NCBI GenBank assembly: GCA_029624735.1
Contig: JARSSM010000019.1
Span: 244,630-308,629 of the forward strand
Length of the DNA stretch: 64,000 nucleotides
Origin: Defluviicoccus sp.
GTDB lineage: Bacteria; Pseudomonadota; Alphaproteobacteria; Rhodospirillales; Defluviicoccaceae
Direction: 5' to 3'
This document shows positions 8,722-17,750 of the stretch, in pieces. Under the pieces are notes generated by a model. It made no database searches, was not told where the DNA came from, and worked only from the letters and a program-made list of their open reading frames with translations. The translations under genes were made by a program, and so were the position numbers. The first letter of the stretch is position 1, and each line of letters begins with the position of its first letter.

Positions 8722-9462
8722 CTATTTCTCCGCTCCGCCGGACGATCCCGAGTCCGCCGCCGGGAAGACGTCGGAGCTGCCGGCATCGCGAATAAGCTCC
8801 TTGGTCTTGCCTCTCCGGTAGCGGTCGATCGATTTCGCGGCGACTGTCCCCTCCTTGGGGCCAAGTCCGCGTCCGTGCTCAAGGTCCGAGGGCACTGCGA
8901 CCATCATGCCGAGGTTGACGGCGCTGGCGCAGCCGAAGTTCCGCTGCGGCCGGTTGGTAAACGACTGGTTGGGGACCGAAGTCCAGTCGGGACAGGCCGG
9001 CAGCACCACCGTCTTGCGGCGCACGATCAAGCTCACCGTGTCGTCAGCCGCCGGGGCGTAAGTGGCATCGACGGGCAGCGGCGCCACGTTCACGCCCTTG
9101 AGCGCGAGATAGGAGGAGACCATCTGCCGCTGCCGGCTGCTGAGCGGGCTCGGCTGTTCCGGTCCGACGATCATGAACTGATCGGCGTCAGCGACGCCGA
9201 CCTCGTCCACGAACGCGTCCAGGTCTTTCTGCGAAACCGCAACCAGGGTCGCATCGCCGGGCACGAAGGCGACGTCGTGGCGGTAGACGGCCCACTTCGC
9301 CTCCGGTTCCGGCCGGCTCATGTAGGTTGTGCCATTCATCGTCGCCAGGGCGGGATCGCCCGCCGGCTGTTCGAAGTACTGGCACCCACCGGCGAGAGAC
9401 GATGCCGTGACGAGCAGGAGGGCGCGGACCAAGCCGCTTCGCGTGCGCATCGGGTCCTTCAT
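8722..9462 (-). CDS. cpaD: Tad pilus lipoprotein CpaD
   Basis: A 246-residue CpaD-family outer-membrane lipoprotein. The signal peptide ends in a lipobox (SSLAGGC, Cys27). The conserved CpaD core (about 75-215) includes the Ser-rich region around SSRQRQMVSSYLAL and a late pair of cysteines (ACPDWT, NFGCASAVNLGMMVA) typical of the family. The start at 9462 (MKDPMRTRSG) gives a proper signal peptide; the longer open frame reads into cpaC. It works with the CpaC secretin at the outer membrane. Confidence 0.88.
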   Translation of the reverse strand: MKDPMRTRSGLVRALLLVTASSLAGGCQYFEQPAGDPALATMNGTTYMSRPEPEAKWAVYRHDVAFVPGDATLVAVSQKDLDAFVDEVGVADADQFMIVGPEQPSPLSSRQRQMVSSYLALKGVNVAPLPVDATYAPAADDTVSLIVRRKTVVLPACPDWTSVPNQSFTNRPQRNFGCASAVNLGMMVAVPSDLEHGRGLGPKEGTVAAKSIDRYRRGKTKELIRDAGSSDVFPAADSGSSGGAEK

Positions 9463-9472
9463 GTTCGGCCTC

Positions 9473-10870
9473 CTACTCCAAGACGAAGCCAGCCGTGCCG
9501 CCGACGCGCGAGCCGTCGGGACGAACGGTGGTCGCGGCACCGGGGTTGGCGCTTTGCTTCCAGGTGCCGCTCGGCACGATGCGCTCGCGGTCGTTCGGCG
9601 GCGCGAAACCGTCGGTTGGCAACGCCAGGCGGTCATTGGTCGGCCGCACGAGATAAGGCGTGACGATGATCACGAGCTCGCTCTCCTCGCGTTTGAACTT
9701 GTCGGAGGAGAAGAGCCGGCCGATGACCGGCACGTCGGCCAAACCCGGCACCTTGCTCACGTTGTGGGCGGTATCGTTGCTGAGCAGACCGGCGATGGCA
9801 AAGCTCTGGCCGCTCGAAAGCTCGACCGTGGTTTCCGCCCGCCGCACACTCAGCGCCGGCACGGTCACCGCGTTGTTGAAGCCGACGGGGAACGAGATCG
9901 ACCCTTCGTTGGTCAGCTGACTTACCTCTGGCCGCACGTGCAGGTTGATCCGGCTTTCGCCCAGGATCGTGGGCGTGAATGCGAGCGAGACGCCGAACTT
10001 CTTGAACTCAATCGTGATGCTGTCGTCGTCGGGCACCAGGATCGGGAACTCGCCGCCGGCGAGGAAGCTCGCGGTCTCGCCGGACAGTGCCGTCAGGTTC
10101 GGCTCTGCCAGGAGCGAGATCAGTCCCTCTTCCTCAAGCGCACGGATTACGGCGCTGAGGTCGCGGCCGGGCGTTCCCAGGACCGCGCTGTTGGTCACCA
10201 CGCTCGAGAGGGGATTGATGAGCGAGACGGCAAGATCGTAGCCGAACATCTCACCGACATATTCCCAGTTGATGCCGAGTTCCTTCTCGATGTCGCGGTC
10301 AACCTCGGCGATGCGGACGCGCAGGTTGACCTGCGATGGCGCATCGACACTCAATCGGTTGATCACGCGCCCCTTCTCGCCGATGACTTGGGAGGCGAAC
10401 TCGCGCACGTCTTCGGCCACGGTAGCGCTGCTGACCTTGCCGTCGAGGACAACGGCGCCTTCGATGCTGGAGACGCGCACGCTCGCATCGGGGTGCAGCG
10501 AGCGGATGGCATCCTTGAGGCGCGAGAGGTTGTGGGTGACCGAGACGTCAATGTTGGCGAACACCTGCTCGCGCTCATCGACGGCAAACAAGGTGGTATC
10601 GCCCGGCCGCTTGCCCATCAGATAGATCAGCCGCGGCGACTTCATCTGGATGTCGGCGACCTCGGGATTGGCGACGAACAACGTGCTCGCCGCCCGCGGC
10701 AGGGTCACGACGGCACCCTTGTTGACCTCGACGGTCACGGTCGAACGCTGGCTGGAGAGCACCTCGGCGGCGTCGGCTGGACGCGCCAGGGCACCAACAA
10801 GCAGGGCGAGAACGAGCGCCGCGATCCGCCACAGCTGCGGCGCTCGAGGTCTTGCGGATGGGGTCATCAT
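9473..10870 (-). CDS. cpaC: Tad pilus outer-membrane secretin CpaC
   Basis: A 465-residue type II/III secretin family protein that forms the pilus exit channel. It has a signal peptide (about 1-34, ending PADAAEV), an N0-like periplasmic domain with an ANPEVADIQM motif (about 65-105), a BON-like domain (about 110-175) and the secretin core (about 215-415) containing VPGLADVPVIGRLF and the closing ELVIIVTPYLV. It lies 10 bp upstream of cpaD and 14 bp downstream of cpaB. Length is as expected. Confidence 0.93.
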   Translation of the reverse strand: MMTPSARPRAPQLWRIAALVLALLVGALARPADAAEVLSSQRSTVTVEVNKGAVVTLPRAASTLFVANPEVADIQMKSPRLIYLMGKRPGDTTLFAVDEREQVFANIDVSVTHNLSRLKDAIRSLHPDASVRVSSIEGAVVLDGKVSSATVAEDVREFASQVIGEKGRVINRLSVDAPSQVNLRVRIAEVDRDIEKELGINWEYVGEMFGYDLAVSLINPLSSVVTNSAVLGTPGRDLSAVIRALEEEGLISLLAEPNLTALSGETASFLAGGEFPILVPDDDSITIEFKKFGVSLAFTPTILGESRINLHVRPEVSQLTNEGSISFPVGFNNAVTVPALSVRRAETTVELSSGQSFAIAGLLSNDTAHNVSKVPGLADVPVIGRLFSSDKFKREESELVIIVTPYLVRPTNDRLALPTDGFAPPNDRERIVPSGTWKQSANPGAATTVRPDGSRVGGTAGFVLE

Positions 10871-10884
10871 GGTCTTTCAAGTCC

Positions 10885-11799
10885 TCAAAAGCGCACAACC
10901 TGGGATTCGCTGCCGCGCACCACGTTGGCCTTCTGACCGAGGCCATTGGGAACCGGCAGTCCCCATGGATCACCAATCATTTCCAGCACATCCATATCGC
11001 GGGTGTAGCTTTTCGCCGGCGCCGGACCGATGCCGTTGCCCTTGCTCGCAGTCCGTGTCAGGCCCTCAAGGTCCGCCTCAGGCTGGGAAATGCTGTGCAG
11101 CGTCAGCGACAGCTCACCCAGTTCAAGGGCGACAGCGATGCGTTCGGCCTGTTTCGGCGTGACTTCGAGGGTCGCCGTCTTGGCGACCTTGGGCTTGCCG
11201 CCCTCGCTGTCGACCGCCTGATCGACACCCAGCACGCGCACCCCGGAAAGGATGGTTTGGCTGAAGAAGCGCGTCGCGGCACCACCGCCGCCGCCTTCCT
11301 CATCCGACGTGACGCTGCTCTTGAGGCTCAGCAAGACGTCGACCAAATCGCCTGGGAAGACGAAGCCGGCAACGCCGCGGGTGGCATCGACCGGCACCGA
11401 GATCGCGCGCTTGCCTGGCTCCAGCACGGCGGCAAGAAAGCCCTGCTCGCCGGCGTGGATGACCCGTTCCTTGGTGATCGGCTCGCCGGCGTAGAGGCGG
11501 GCGCGCACGACCGATCCGTCAAAGTCCTTCTCCGATACCTTGCCTTTGACGAAGTAGCCCTCGTTCACGCCGTCTTCCGGCCATGCCTGCCAGCGCAGCT
11601 GATCGGGCTTGAGGAAGGTGCCGGTTGCGAGTTCGCCCTTGGCAACGAGGATCTCGATCTTTGGAACGGCGGGCTCCTGAACAACCGGCCGCACCTCCGC
11701 CACCGGCTGGCGCTTGGAAACCCAACCGTTGACAAGGAAGGCGGTGGCGCCGGCCATCGCCAGGGCGACGACCAGCAGGAGGACAGATCGCAGTTGCAT
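10885..11799 (-). CDS. cpaB: Tad pilus assembly protein CpaB
   Basis: A 304-residue CpaB/RcpC protein. It has one N-terminal membrane helix (about 5-26), a SAF domain (about 48-115, EILVAKGELATGTFLKPDQLRWQAW) and the RcpC-type domain (about 120-230) with ISVPVDATRGVAGFVFPGDLVDVLL. It is a periplasmic component thought to connect the secretin with the inner-membrane platform. It is in the normal order, between cpaA and cpaC. Confidence 0.92.
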   Translation of the reverse strand: MQLRSVLLLVVALAMAGATAFLVNGWVSKRQPVAEVRPVVQEPAVPKIEILVAKGELATGTFLKPDQLRWQAWPEDGVNEGYFVKGKVSEKDFDGSVVRARLYAGEPITKERVIHAGEQGFLAAVLEPGKRAISVPVDATRGVAGFVFPGDLVDVLLSLKSSVTSDEEGGGGGAATRFFSQTILSGVRVLGVDQAVDSEGGKPKVAKTATLEVTPKQAERIAVALELGELSLTLHSISQPEADLEGLTRTASKGNGIGPAPAKSYTRDMDVLEMIGDPWGLPVPNGLGQKANVVRGSESQVVRF

Positions 11800-11828
11800 C
11801 GCCCGAGTTCCTTTCTGTTACCGGTCTG

Positions 11829-12341
11829 TTACCGGCCGAATGTCATCAGCGGCCGACCGGCGACGATGAAGCCGGCGACAGCGATCGCCACTCCATATGG
11901 GATCACATGCCTTAAGAAAGCGTTGCGGACCACGGTCGCACCGACCGCCTGGAACGACCAGGCGAGGACGAAGCGCAGACGGGTCACCATGATGAGGCCC
12001 AAGAGACCACCGACGACGCCCGTCAGGATGATGAGGTCGAAGATGCCGGCAGGCCCGCACCACAGCGCGACAGCCGCGAACAGCTTGACATCGCCGCCGC
12101 CGAGGAAGCCGCCCATGAACCCGAACGCGCCGACCGCGAACGACAACAGCGCGACCACGAGCGCGCCCTGCCAATCGACGTCGCCGGTACTGGCGACAAC
12201 GTGAAACGGATAAAGGGCAGCCAAAGCGACCGAAATGCGGTTGGGAATCCGCAAATCGGCGATGTCGCTGCCAGCCGCAACACAAAGCAACCCAATGAAC
12301 AGGGTCGCGATTGCGAGATCAGTGATGTGCAGATCAACCAT
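11829..12341 (-). CDS. cpaA: prepilin peptidase CpaA/TadV
   Basis: A 170-residue membrane-embedded aspartic peptidase of the type IV prepilin (A24) family. Five or six hydrophobic helices span the protein. The two catalytic aspartates are in SDIADLRIPNRIS (about D25-D28) and GGGDVKLFAA (the GxGD motif). It processes Flp prepilin at the glycine before the mature N-terminus. It follows flp after a 184-bp gap and precedes cpaB by 29 bp. Confidence 0.9.
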   Translation of the reverse strand: MVDLHITDLAIATLFIGLLCVAAGSDIADLRIPNRISVALAALYPFHVVASTGDVDWQGALVVALLSFAVGAFGFMGGFLGGGDVKLFAAVALWCGPAGIFDLIILTGVVGGLLGLIMVTRLRFVLAWSFQAVGATVVRNAFLRHVIPYGVAIAVAGFIVAGRPLMTFGR

Positions 12342-12434
12342 CGGGGTCGTTGAGGTCTAGAGTGCTTTAAGTCAGCCTGCCGTCAGCGAAGCATCCTCTC
12401 CAGCCCAGATCCCCTGTCTTGGTTCGGTCCTTGC

Positions 12435-12473
12435 GGGGGTGGTCGCCGGACCATGCGCGCCCGGCGAAGCCCC
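12435..12473 (-). terminator. hairpin between flp and cpaA, possible attenuator
   Basis: In the 184-bp gap after flp, GGGG (12435-12438) and CGCCGG (12444-12449) pair with CCGGCG (12461-12466) and CCCC (12470-12473). Such a stem could reduce read-through from the highly needed pilin gene into the assembly genes. No T-run follows, so this is tentative. Confidence 0.3.
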
Positions 12474-12525
12474 ACGCAAATAACAGTCAAGGACCGCTTG
12501 CTTCGATCGAAGACCGGAGCGCGCG

Positions 12526-12723
12526 TTAGTGCGCGGTGCCGGTATCCGGAGTGGCATGGTTGGAAAGCTCGTCGCCAACATTGCCGAAGATGGTGTCGAG
12601 CTGGCCGGCAACATACTGGGCGCCGCCGATCAGAGCCAGAGAGATAAGAGCGAGAAGCAGGCCGTACTCAACCGCAGTTGCGCCGCTTTCGTCTTTGATA
12701 AGAGCCTTAAGGGATTTGATCAT
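12526..12723 (-). CDS. flp: Flp-type pilin (major Tad pilus subunit)
   Basis: A 65-residue Flp/Fap pilin. The leader MIKSLKALIKDESG is followed by ATAVEYGLL. Cleavage after G14 leaves mature residues E5 and Y6, the diagnostic Flp pair. A single hydrophobic helix (about 18-44) forms the pilus core. It is the first gene of the Tad operon, with a GAAGGAA ribosome site and a well-formed promoter about 50 bp upstream. Length and features are typical of the major pilin. Confidence 0.95.
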   Translation of the reverse strand: MIKSLKALIKDESGATAVEYGLLLALISLALIGGAQYVAGQLDTIFGNVGDELSNHATPDTGTAH

Positions 12724-13065
12724 TCTCGTTTCCTTCGCCGTCTCTTTGGTCCCCCGTGTGAACCTCTTGAACTATATGTATATTGCAAGCCAAGGTCAAA
12801 ATGATTATTTGTTTGCATTTTGCTACATTATTTTCTTCTAAAGACGCCCGAGATATTATTCTATAGTTCTTAAAATTCGGTTGAATTCGCATAGGATCCG
12901 CGTGAGACAGCGGCAGCCACCCCCGCCCCCGAACGGGCGGCAGGGTTCAGCGCTGCGACGGCGTTTTTTGCGTTTGCCGGTTCAAGCACCGCCGGCCGCC
13001 GCAGGACGGCAGCGGCAAGGCGCCTCACCAGCGGGCGTGAATCCGCGCGACGGGCGGCGGCGCTT
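12724..13065. other. non-coding gap between flp and the GMC oxidoreductase gene
   Basis: This gap of about 340 bases contains the flp promoter and an AT-rich stretch (about 12760-12900) that may hold regulator sites for the Tad operon. The half nearest the GMC gene end (12900-13065) is GC-rich, and I see no gene or clear terminator in it. Confidence 0.5.
12771..12799 (-). promoter_or_regulatory. sigma-70-type promoter of the flp-tad operon
   Basis: Read on the minus strand, TTGACC (12794-12799) and TATAGT (12771-12776) are separated by exactly 17 bases. The predicted start of transcription is about 12764, giving a leader of about 40 bases before the flp start at 12723. The region is AT-rich in a GC-rich genome, as expected for an active promoter. 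Confidence 0.65.
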
Positions 13066-14751
13066 TCAGCCGAGGTGGCGGGAGAGCCTGAGCGCGAGGG
13101 CAACCAGGGTGCGCACCGGGTTAGCGGCGGAACTCAACGGCATCACCGACATGTCACAGACGTAAAGGTTCGGCGTCCCGGCAACGCACAGGTCCTCATC
13201 GACAACGGTCTGGAAGTTGAAGGCGGCCGTATCATGGGTCTTGTGCGGCATGCGCAGGCTTCCGGCAGCGTGGTGAACCGTTCCCCAGCCAAATCCCTTG
13301 CCGCCCTGGCCGTACCAGGTGTTGTTCTCCGGCTGCGCGGGCTGACCGTTGTTGCGGAACTGCGCAAAGATCTGTCCGGTGACGCTATTGAGGACGTCGA
13401 AGACTTCTTGATGGTTCTTGTGCCAGCCGGCGAGTGCTGGAAACCGCGAACCGGCCAGATGATCCATCCAGCTCAGATTGCGGAACAGGATTTCCGGCAC
13501 GTAGGCGAACGGCGGCGCCGGCTTGATCTCGTTCCCGTCGTCAAGACAGTTCGCAAAACTGAACTTGATGTCGAGCCGCGACGGGCCGAGCGGATTGTTG
13601 TTCGAGAATCCGCCGCCGTCGGCGCTCGGGTCGTTCTCGCGCAGGTGCCAGTACTCGTGATTGATGTTCATTTCGACGTTAAAGGGGTAGCGGATCTCTG
13701 TGCCGTTACGGATCCCGCGCGAATAGAAAATGATCTTGGCGTGCGCGTTCTTCGGGATCGGGACGGTATCGATGTGAGTGACGAACGTATTGATTTCGTT
13801 CGAGGTGGGATGATCGGTCAGGCCGCGCCCGATCTGCGGTTTGACCGCATCCGCCAGCCCCGGATAGAGGCTCGAGCGGCGGAGCAGCTTCGGGCTTTCG
13901 ATCGAGCCGGCGGCGAGCACGACGGTGCCCGCGCTCAAGACGCGAATCTGGTTGTTGAGGGTATTTCGGGTGACCAGCTCGAAGTGCGAGCCGTGGTTCT
14001 GCACATCCTCGACGTAGTGGTTGAGCAGCAGATGCAGGCCGGGGCCGTCACCGTGCTTGATACCGGGCGTCAGGCCGACCTGGTTGACCAGCAGCTCGGC
14101 GGTGTTGAACACGCCGGTCGGTTCGGTAAAGAATTCGCTCGTGGGCGTACCATCCGGCTTCAGGTAGGGCTGGTGCAGGGCGCGCGGCGTCTCCTCAATG
14201 ACGAAATCGGCGGCCAAGGGACTCTGCCGCAGCTTCGCCACGACCGCTTTCGCCGTCGTCCCCATTGAGCGCGACTCGTTCATTGTCGCGCCGGCCTCAA
14301 GGAGGAGGCCGTTCTGCAGGTCCTGGCGCACCTGCGGCGGGAAGAAATCAAGCTCCCAGCCCTGGATGGTTGGTATCAAGCCCGACCAGAAAATGGACCG
14401 GCCGCCGAAGTTGAGCTGCGGCTTTTCGCCGATATAGTGCTGCGTGCCCGGATTGCCGTACTGCCAGAAGGTGTCGCAGCCGAAATGCTTGGCGACGCTG
14501 GCATTGGAAAAGCGGCAGAAGTTATAGACGTGCGTCGGATAGAGAAAGGACCCCGCCTCGACGACGAGAATGCGTTTGTCATTGCCGCGCCGGTCAGCCA
14601 AGTCATCGGAAAGGACACCACCGCCGACGCCGGAGCCAACGACAATGATGTCAAAATCGTTGCGTGAACTCATGTACTCCAGGAACAACCGTTGCTGAGA
14701 TGCGTCGGTGCCGGAAACAAAATTAGCGTACGTCGATGCGGTAAAAGTCAC
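13066..14751 (-). CDS. GMC-family FAD-dependent oxidoreductase
   Basis: A 561-residue GMC oxidoreductase. The FAD-binding Rossmann motif is FDIIVVGSGVGGGVLSDDL (about 33-51). The second FAD/substrate region includes LNFGGRSIFWSGLIP, and GTVVLAAGSIESPKLL is the second signature. The C-terminal active-site region is TVHHAAGSLRMP (with the His-His pair), followed by VVDEDLCVAGTPNLYVCDMSVMP and NPVRTLVALALRLS. Members oxidise alcohols, sugars or sterols; the substrate is unknown. Translation begins at a GTG (14749-14751) after GGGAGGAGA. There is no signal peptide. It stands alone, so no pathway can be assigned. Confidence 0.85.
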   Translation of the reverse strand: MTFTASTYANFVSGTDASQQRLFLEYMSSRNDFDIIVVGSGVGGGVLSDDLADRRGNDKRILVVEAGSFLYPTHVYNFCRFSNASVAKHFGCDTFWQYGNPGTQHYIGEKPQLNFGGRSIFWSGLIPTIQGWELDFFPPQVRQDLQNGLLLEAGATMNESRSMGTTAKAVVAKLRQSPLAADFVIEETPRALHQPYLKPDGTPTSEFFTEPTGVFNTAELLVNQVGLTPGIKHGDGPGLHLLLNHYVEDVQNHGSHFELVTRNTLNNQIRVLSAGTVVLAAGSIESPKLLRRSSLYPGLADAVKPQIGRGLTDHPTSNEINTFVTHIDTVPIPKNAHAKIIFYSRGIRNGTEIRYPFNVEMNINHEYWHLRENDPSADGGGFSNNNPLGPSRLDIKFSFANCLDDGNEIKPAPPFAYVPEILFRNLSWMDHLAGSRFPALAGWHKNHQEVFDVLNSVTGQIFAQFRNNGQPAQPENNTWYGQGGKGFGWGTVHHAAGSLRMPHKTHDTAAFNFQTVVDEDLCVAGTPNLYVCDMSVMPLSSAANPVRTLVALALRLSRHLG

Positions 14752-15069
14752 GATCTCCTCCCATGATGTGCCATTATTGAAGCAAAATAATTTTGCCCGA
14801 CTCTACCATGGCTGGCATGCCTTCGCAATGCGCGCGGCTGTTCTTGCGCCTTAACAGCACATTGCCGATGCCGTTATTAGCTCCTAGGTTTGCCCGCCGA
14901 TTGAGCCCGGGGCCAGTGCCGATTGCGGTGATGCAAGACGCCTGTGGCGCCGCTGCCCGCCTTGCAGGATCGCAGGGGCGTGCGTATGGTGGGCGAAGGA
15001 GGAGGCCGGCGGCGGGAAAGCGAGCTCGCGTCTGGTCTCCGGCGACCGATGCTGAAGCAGGAACCACGC
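14752..15069. other. divergent non-coding region between the GMC gene and apaG
   Basis: About 318 bases with an AT-rich segment at 14765-14800 that could hold the GMC gene promoter. Open frames exist here, but none has coding character or a good ribosome site. The frame in phase with apaG is open back to 14944 but lacks conserved sequence. Confidence 0.4.
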
Positions 15070-15492
15070 GTGAGCGGCCCCATCCCCCTTCCCGACAACG
15101 CCTATTCCCGGACGACGCGATCGATCACGGTGAGCGTGCAGCCGCTCTTCCTCGAAGACGAGTCGGCGCCGGCTTCACACCGTTACGTCTGGGCCTACCA
15201 CGTGCGGATCGAGAACACCGGCGGCGAGACCGTGCAACTCTTGAAACGCACGTGGCAGATCACCGACAGCACCGGCCGCGTCCAGGACGTGCACGGTGAC
15301 GGGGTGATCGGCAAGCAACCGGTGCTCACGCCCGGCGGCGTGTTCGAGTACACGAGCGCTGCCCCGCTGACGACCCCGTCCGGCATCATGGTCGGCATCT
15401 ATCATATGGTCACCGAATCGGGCGAAGCGTTCGACGTCGACATCCCCGCGTTCTCGCTCGACAGCCCCTACGCGCAGGCAATGCTGCATTGA
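15070..15492 (+). CDS. apaG: ApaG family protein
   Basis: A 140-residue ApaG protein with a fibronectin-III/immunoglobulin-like fold. Conserved parts are TRSITVSVQPLFLEDES, RYVWAYHVRIENTGGETVQLLKRTWQITDS, GVIGKQPVLTPGGVFEYTSAAPL and MVGIYHMV. ApaG was linked genetically to Co2+/Mg2+ resistance, and its biochemical role is still unclear. I chose the GTG at 15070 because AGGAA lies six bases upstream and the family has only a short lead-in before the first strand; an ATG at 15049 is possible. It stands alone here. Confidence 0.9.
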   Translation: MSGPIPLPDNAYSRTTRSITVSVQPLFLEDESAPASHRYVWAYHVRIENTGGETVQLLKRTWQITDSTGRVQDVHGDGVIGKQPVLTPGGVFEYTSAAPLTTPSGIMVGIYHMVTESGEAFDVDIPAFSLDSPYAQAMLH

Positions 15493-15783
15493 CTTAGGCG
15501 CGCCCGCCGGTGGCTCGCCGACACCCCACGTTTGCGGCCACGATCTGGCTAACGGCAGGCGCAGCGGCCAAAAATCGCGACCGCGCCGCGGGCTTTACCA
15601 CAATTTAACCTCATTCATGTACTGTTCTTCCGCGTCCAGTGTGTTAACCATGCTTCACGCTTCCGTTATCTTCCATGAAGCCCAACGAATTCTTTGACGG
15701 CGCCGCAGCCTCCCGCTAATCGTCCGTCAGCGTCAAGGGGACCGCATCAGCGGTGCGCGCGGCCGGCGGAACAGGATTGGATC

Positions 15784-15996
15784 ATGCTCGCCAAGTGTCT
15801 TAACAAGGTCTTCGCGCTTGATTGCCGGTCAACCGGTATCGAGCACGGCATCATCATCGGCTTGATCGCCGCCGGCTTGATCGCCTCGGTGCTGGCGCTC
15901 AGCCATCCACTGCCCGAATTGTTCACGCCGTTCGCCGACGTTGCCGCCAACACGGTCGTCAACGCGGGCCCCAGCACAAGCGCGGCGACCCGCTGA
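15784..15996 (+). CDS. orphan degenerate Flp-like pilin
   Basis: A 70-residue protein that aligns with Flp pilins: a short basic leader, then STGIEHGIIIGLIAAGLIASVLAL as the hydrophobic N-terminal helix. Aligned to a true Flp, glutamate +5 is kept (E20), but the -1 glycine is R15, +1 is serine and the +6 tyrosine is histidine. Two cysteines (C5, C14) lie in the leader. Prepilin peptidase normally needs the -1 glycine, so processing is doubtful. It is 2.3 kb from the Tad operon and on the other strand. A minor pilin or a decaying paralogue are both possible. The ribosome site AGGA precedes the ATG at nine bases. Confidence 0.7.
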   Translation: MLAKCLNKVFALDCRSTGIEHGIIIGLIAAGLIASVLALSHPLPELFTPFADVAANTVVNAGPSTSAATR

Positions 15997-16014
15997 CGCG
16001 GGCGGCACGCACCC

Positions 16015-17139
16015 TCATTCCCGCATCCCCAAGACCGTATAGACCGCTTCCACCAGCTTGAGACCGTCGAAGAGATCGGTCGGCTTCGGCTGGGCGTGAT
16101 CCAGGCTATCGATGAGCAAGACGCGCGCCCGGCGCGGCGGCAGTGCGGCGGCCAACGCAAGCGCGTGTGTCTCCGGGATGATGCGGTCATTGCGGTCGTG
16201 CACGATGACGAAATCGACCGCCAACCGGCTGAGGTCGTACCGCTTCAGGTCGAGGCGATCGATCTCGGAAGCCATCGCCGGCGGCAGCGCGGCCAAGAGC
16301 GCCGGCGCCCGCTCCGGATCGTCGTTGGTCAACAGCCGGTAGACCGCTTGGCCTTCGGCGCCGAGCCCTGCCGCCAGATCGTCGACCGGCGCCGCGTCGT
16401 CCTCGAGCCTGCGCCGTGCCATTTCGGTCAGAAGCACGCGATCGTTGATGTCGTCCACGCGCGGGGCATTCGAGAGGACGAAGATCCACTTGCCGTAGTG
16501 CTTAGGCGGCCGGCGGCGCCAGCCGGTCCCGGCGGCATCGCGGTAGGCACCGGTGGTGACGAAGGTGACGAGATCGGCGAGATCGTAGTAGCCGCCGATG
16601 GTCATCGCGAAGCGGACACGGCCTTCCGTCTCCGGGTCCTGCAGCGCGAGAACGGCGGGGCCGACCCCGAACGAGACGGCAGCGATGCCGACGGGCTTGC
16701 CGCCACGCAGTGCCGTTAAGTGGACGATCGCATCGGCGATCGGCCGCGCATCGTCAGCCGTGACGGTGAGCGCCCGCATGCGCTCAAGCTCGGGCACCAG
16801 AACGGTGAAGCGCGCCCGCGCAAGTGTCATCGCAAACGCAACCAGCCGCGCGTCATCGCGCCCCCTTGGCGTCAAGCCCGGCACCAGGACGATGCCGCCC
16901 TGCGCCGGTTCACCGGGCTGGTAGAGATCAGCCTGCCACGTGTGGTCGTGAACGACGTAGGTGACCGCGCTTCGCTGCGGCGCCGGCGTTACCGCCTTCA
17001 GTCGGCTGGGACCGTGGCCGGCTTCGATGTCGGCGAGGACGCGGACCGACTCCTGCAGACGCGAAGGCAGACAGGCCGCCGCTGCCAACCCGACGACGAC
17101 CACAGCCGCCAGCACCGCGACCCGGCGTAAGCCTCGCAC
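16015..17139 (-). CDS. alpha/beta hydrolase, putative lipoprotein
   Basis: A 374-residue alpha/beta-hydrolase-fold protein. A signal sequence ends in a lipobox (LAAAAC, Cys about 23). The nucleophile elbow reads AVSFGVG with the Ser at about 157. A candidate acid is in VIVHDRNDRIIPETH and a candidate histidine in LLIDSLDHAQP. The substrate is unknown. It lies 26 bp downstream of the lipoprotein gene and is probably co-transcribed with it. Length is usual for dienelactone-hydrolase or esterase-like members. Confidence 0.75.
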   Translation of the reverse strand: MRGLRRVAVLAAVVVVGLAAAACLPSRLQESVRVLADIEAGHGPSRLKAVTPAPQRSAVTYVVHDHTWQADLYQPGEPAQGGIVLVPGLTPRGRDDARLVAFAMTLARARFTVLVPELERMRALTVTADDARPIADAIVHLTALRGGKPVGIAAVSFGVGPAVLALQDPETEGRVRFAMTIGGYYDLADLVTFVTTGAYRDAAGTGWRRRPPKHYGKWIFVLSNAPRVDDINDRVLLTEMARRRLEDDAAPVDDLAAGLGAEGQAVYRLLTNDDPERAPALLAALPPAMASEIDRLDLKRYDLSRLAVDFVIVHDRNDRIIPETHALALAAALPPRRARVLLIDSLDHAQPKPTDLFDGLKLVEAVYTVLGMRE

Positions 17140-17165
17140 GGACGATCACTGAAAACCGTGTGGCC

Positions 17166-17750
17166 CTACAGCACCCACTCGGACAGATACTGCTGGATCG
17201 CGCGCTCCATCTCGGTATCGAAGCTGTCCATCGCTAGCTTGGTCAGCTCTGCCCAGAAGAGCTGCTTCTCGTCTGCGGTCAGCCCCTCTTCCATTTCCCG
17301 CGACTTGGTCACCCGCGTCGAGGCGAGACGGACGCGATTACCGCTCTCGTCGAGGATTTCCAGCTGCGCCTCAAGTGTAATGGTCAGCTTCTCCTCGGAC
17401 TCGATACGGAAGGCGCCGATGAAACCCTTGGTAACGGGCAGCGGCTGCGCCGTGACCGGCGCACTCAGCACCGTGAACAGCGCCGTGCCGGAAGTGCCGA
17501 TGGTGCGCAGGCGCTCGTGCCCCCAGCGCTCGACGATCGTTGCGGGCGGCGTCGCGAAACGGTGCTCGACGTTCGGCGGCTGCCCCGGCGCCTGGTAGCT
17601 TGACTGGACGACCAGTGAACGCACGTTCAGCGAAATTGGTGACTTGTGCGCATAGGTGATCTCCGGCCGCGGCTTGGTCTGATAGGCGGCACAGGCGGCA
17701 AGGAGCAAGACGCACACCATCGCCGGCAGGGTTCGGGCAAATCGTCTCAT
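17166..17750 (-). CDS. hypothetical lipoprotein, 194 aa
   Basis: I do not recognise this 194-residue protein beyond its being a lipoprotein: MRRFARTLPAMVCVLLLAAC is a clear type II signal with Cys20. The mature part has a predicted beta-sheet region (PISLNVRSLVVQSSYQAPG), a PPNVEHRFATPPATIVERW segment and a helical C-terminus ending DSFDTEMERAIQQYL. The ATG at 17748-17750 is chosen because it opens the signal peptide; the frame is open further upstream. It is upstream of the alpha/beta hydrolase gene in the same direction. Confidence 0.7.
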   Translation of the reverse strand: MRRFARTLPAMVCVLLLAACAAYQTKPRPEITYAHKSPISLNVRSLVVQSSYQAPGQPPNVEHRFATPPATIVERWGHERLRTIGTSGTALFTVLSAPVTAQPLPVTKGFIGAFRIESEEKLTITLEAQLEILDESGNRVRLASTRVTKSREMEEGLTADEKQLFWAELTKLAMDSFDTEMERAIQQYLSEWVL

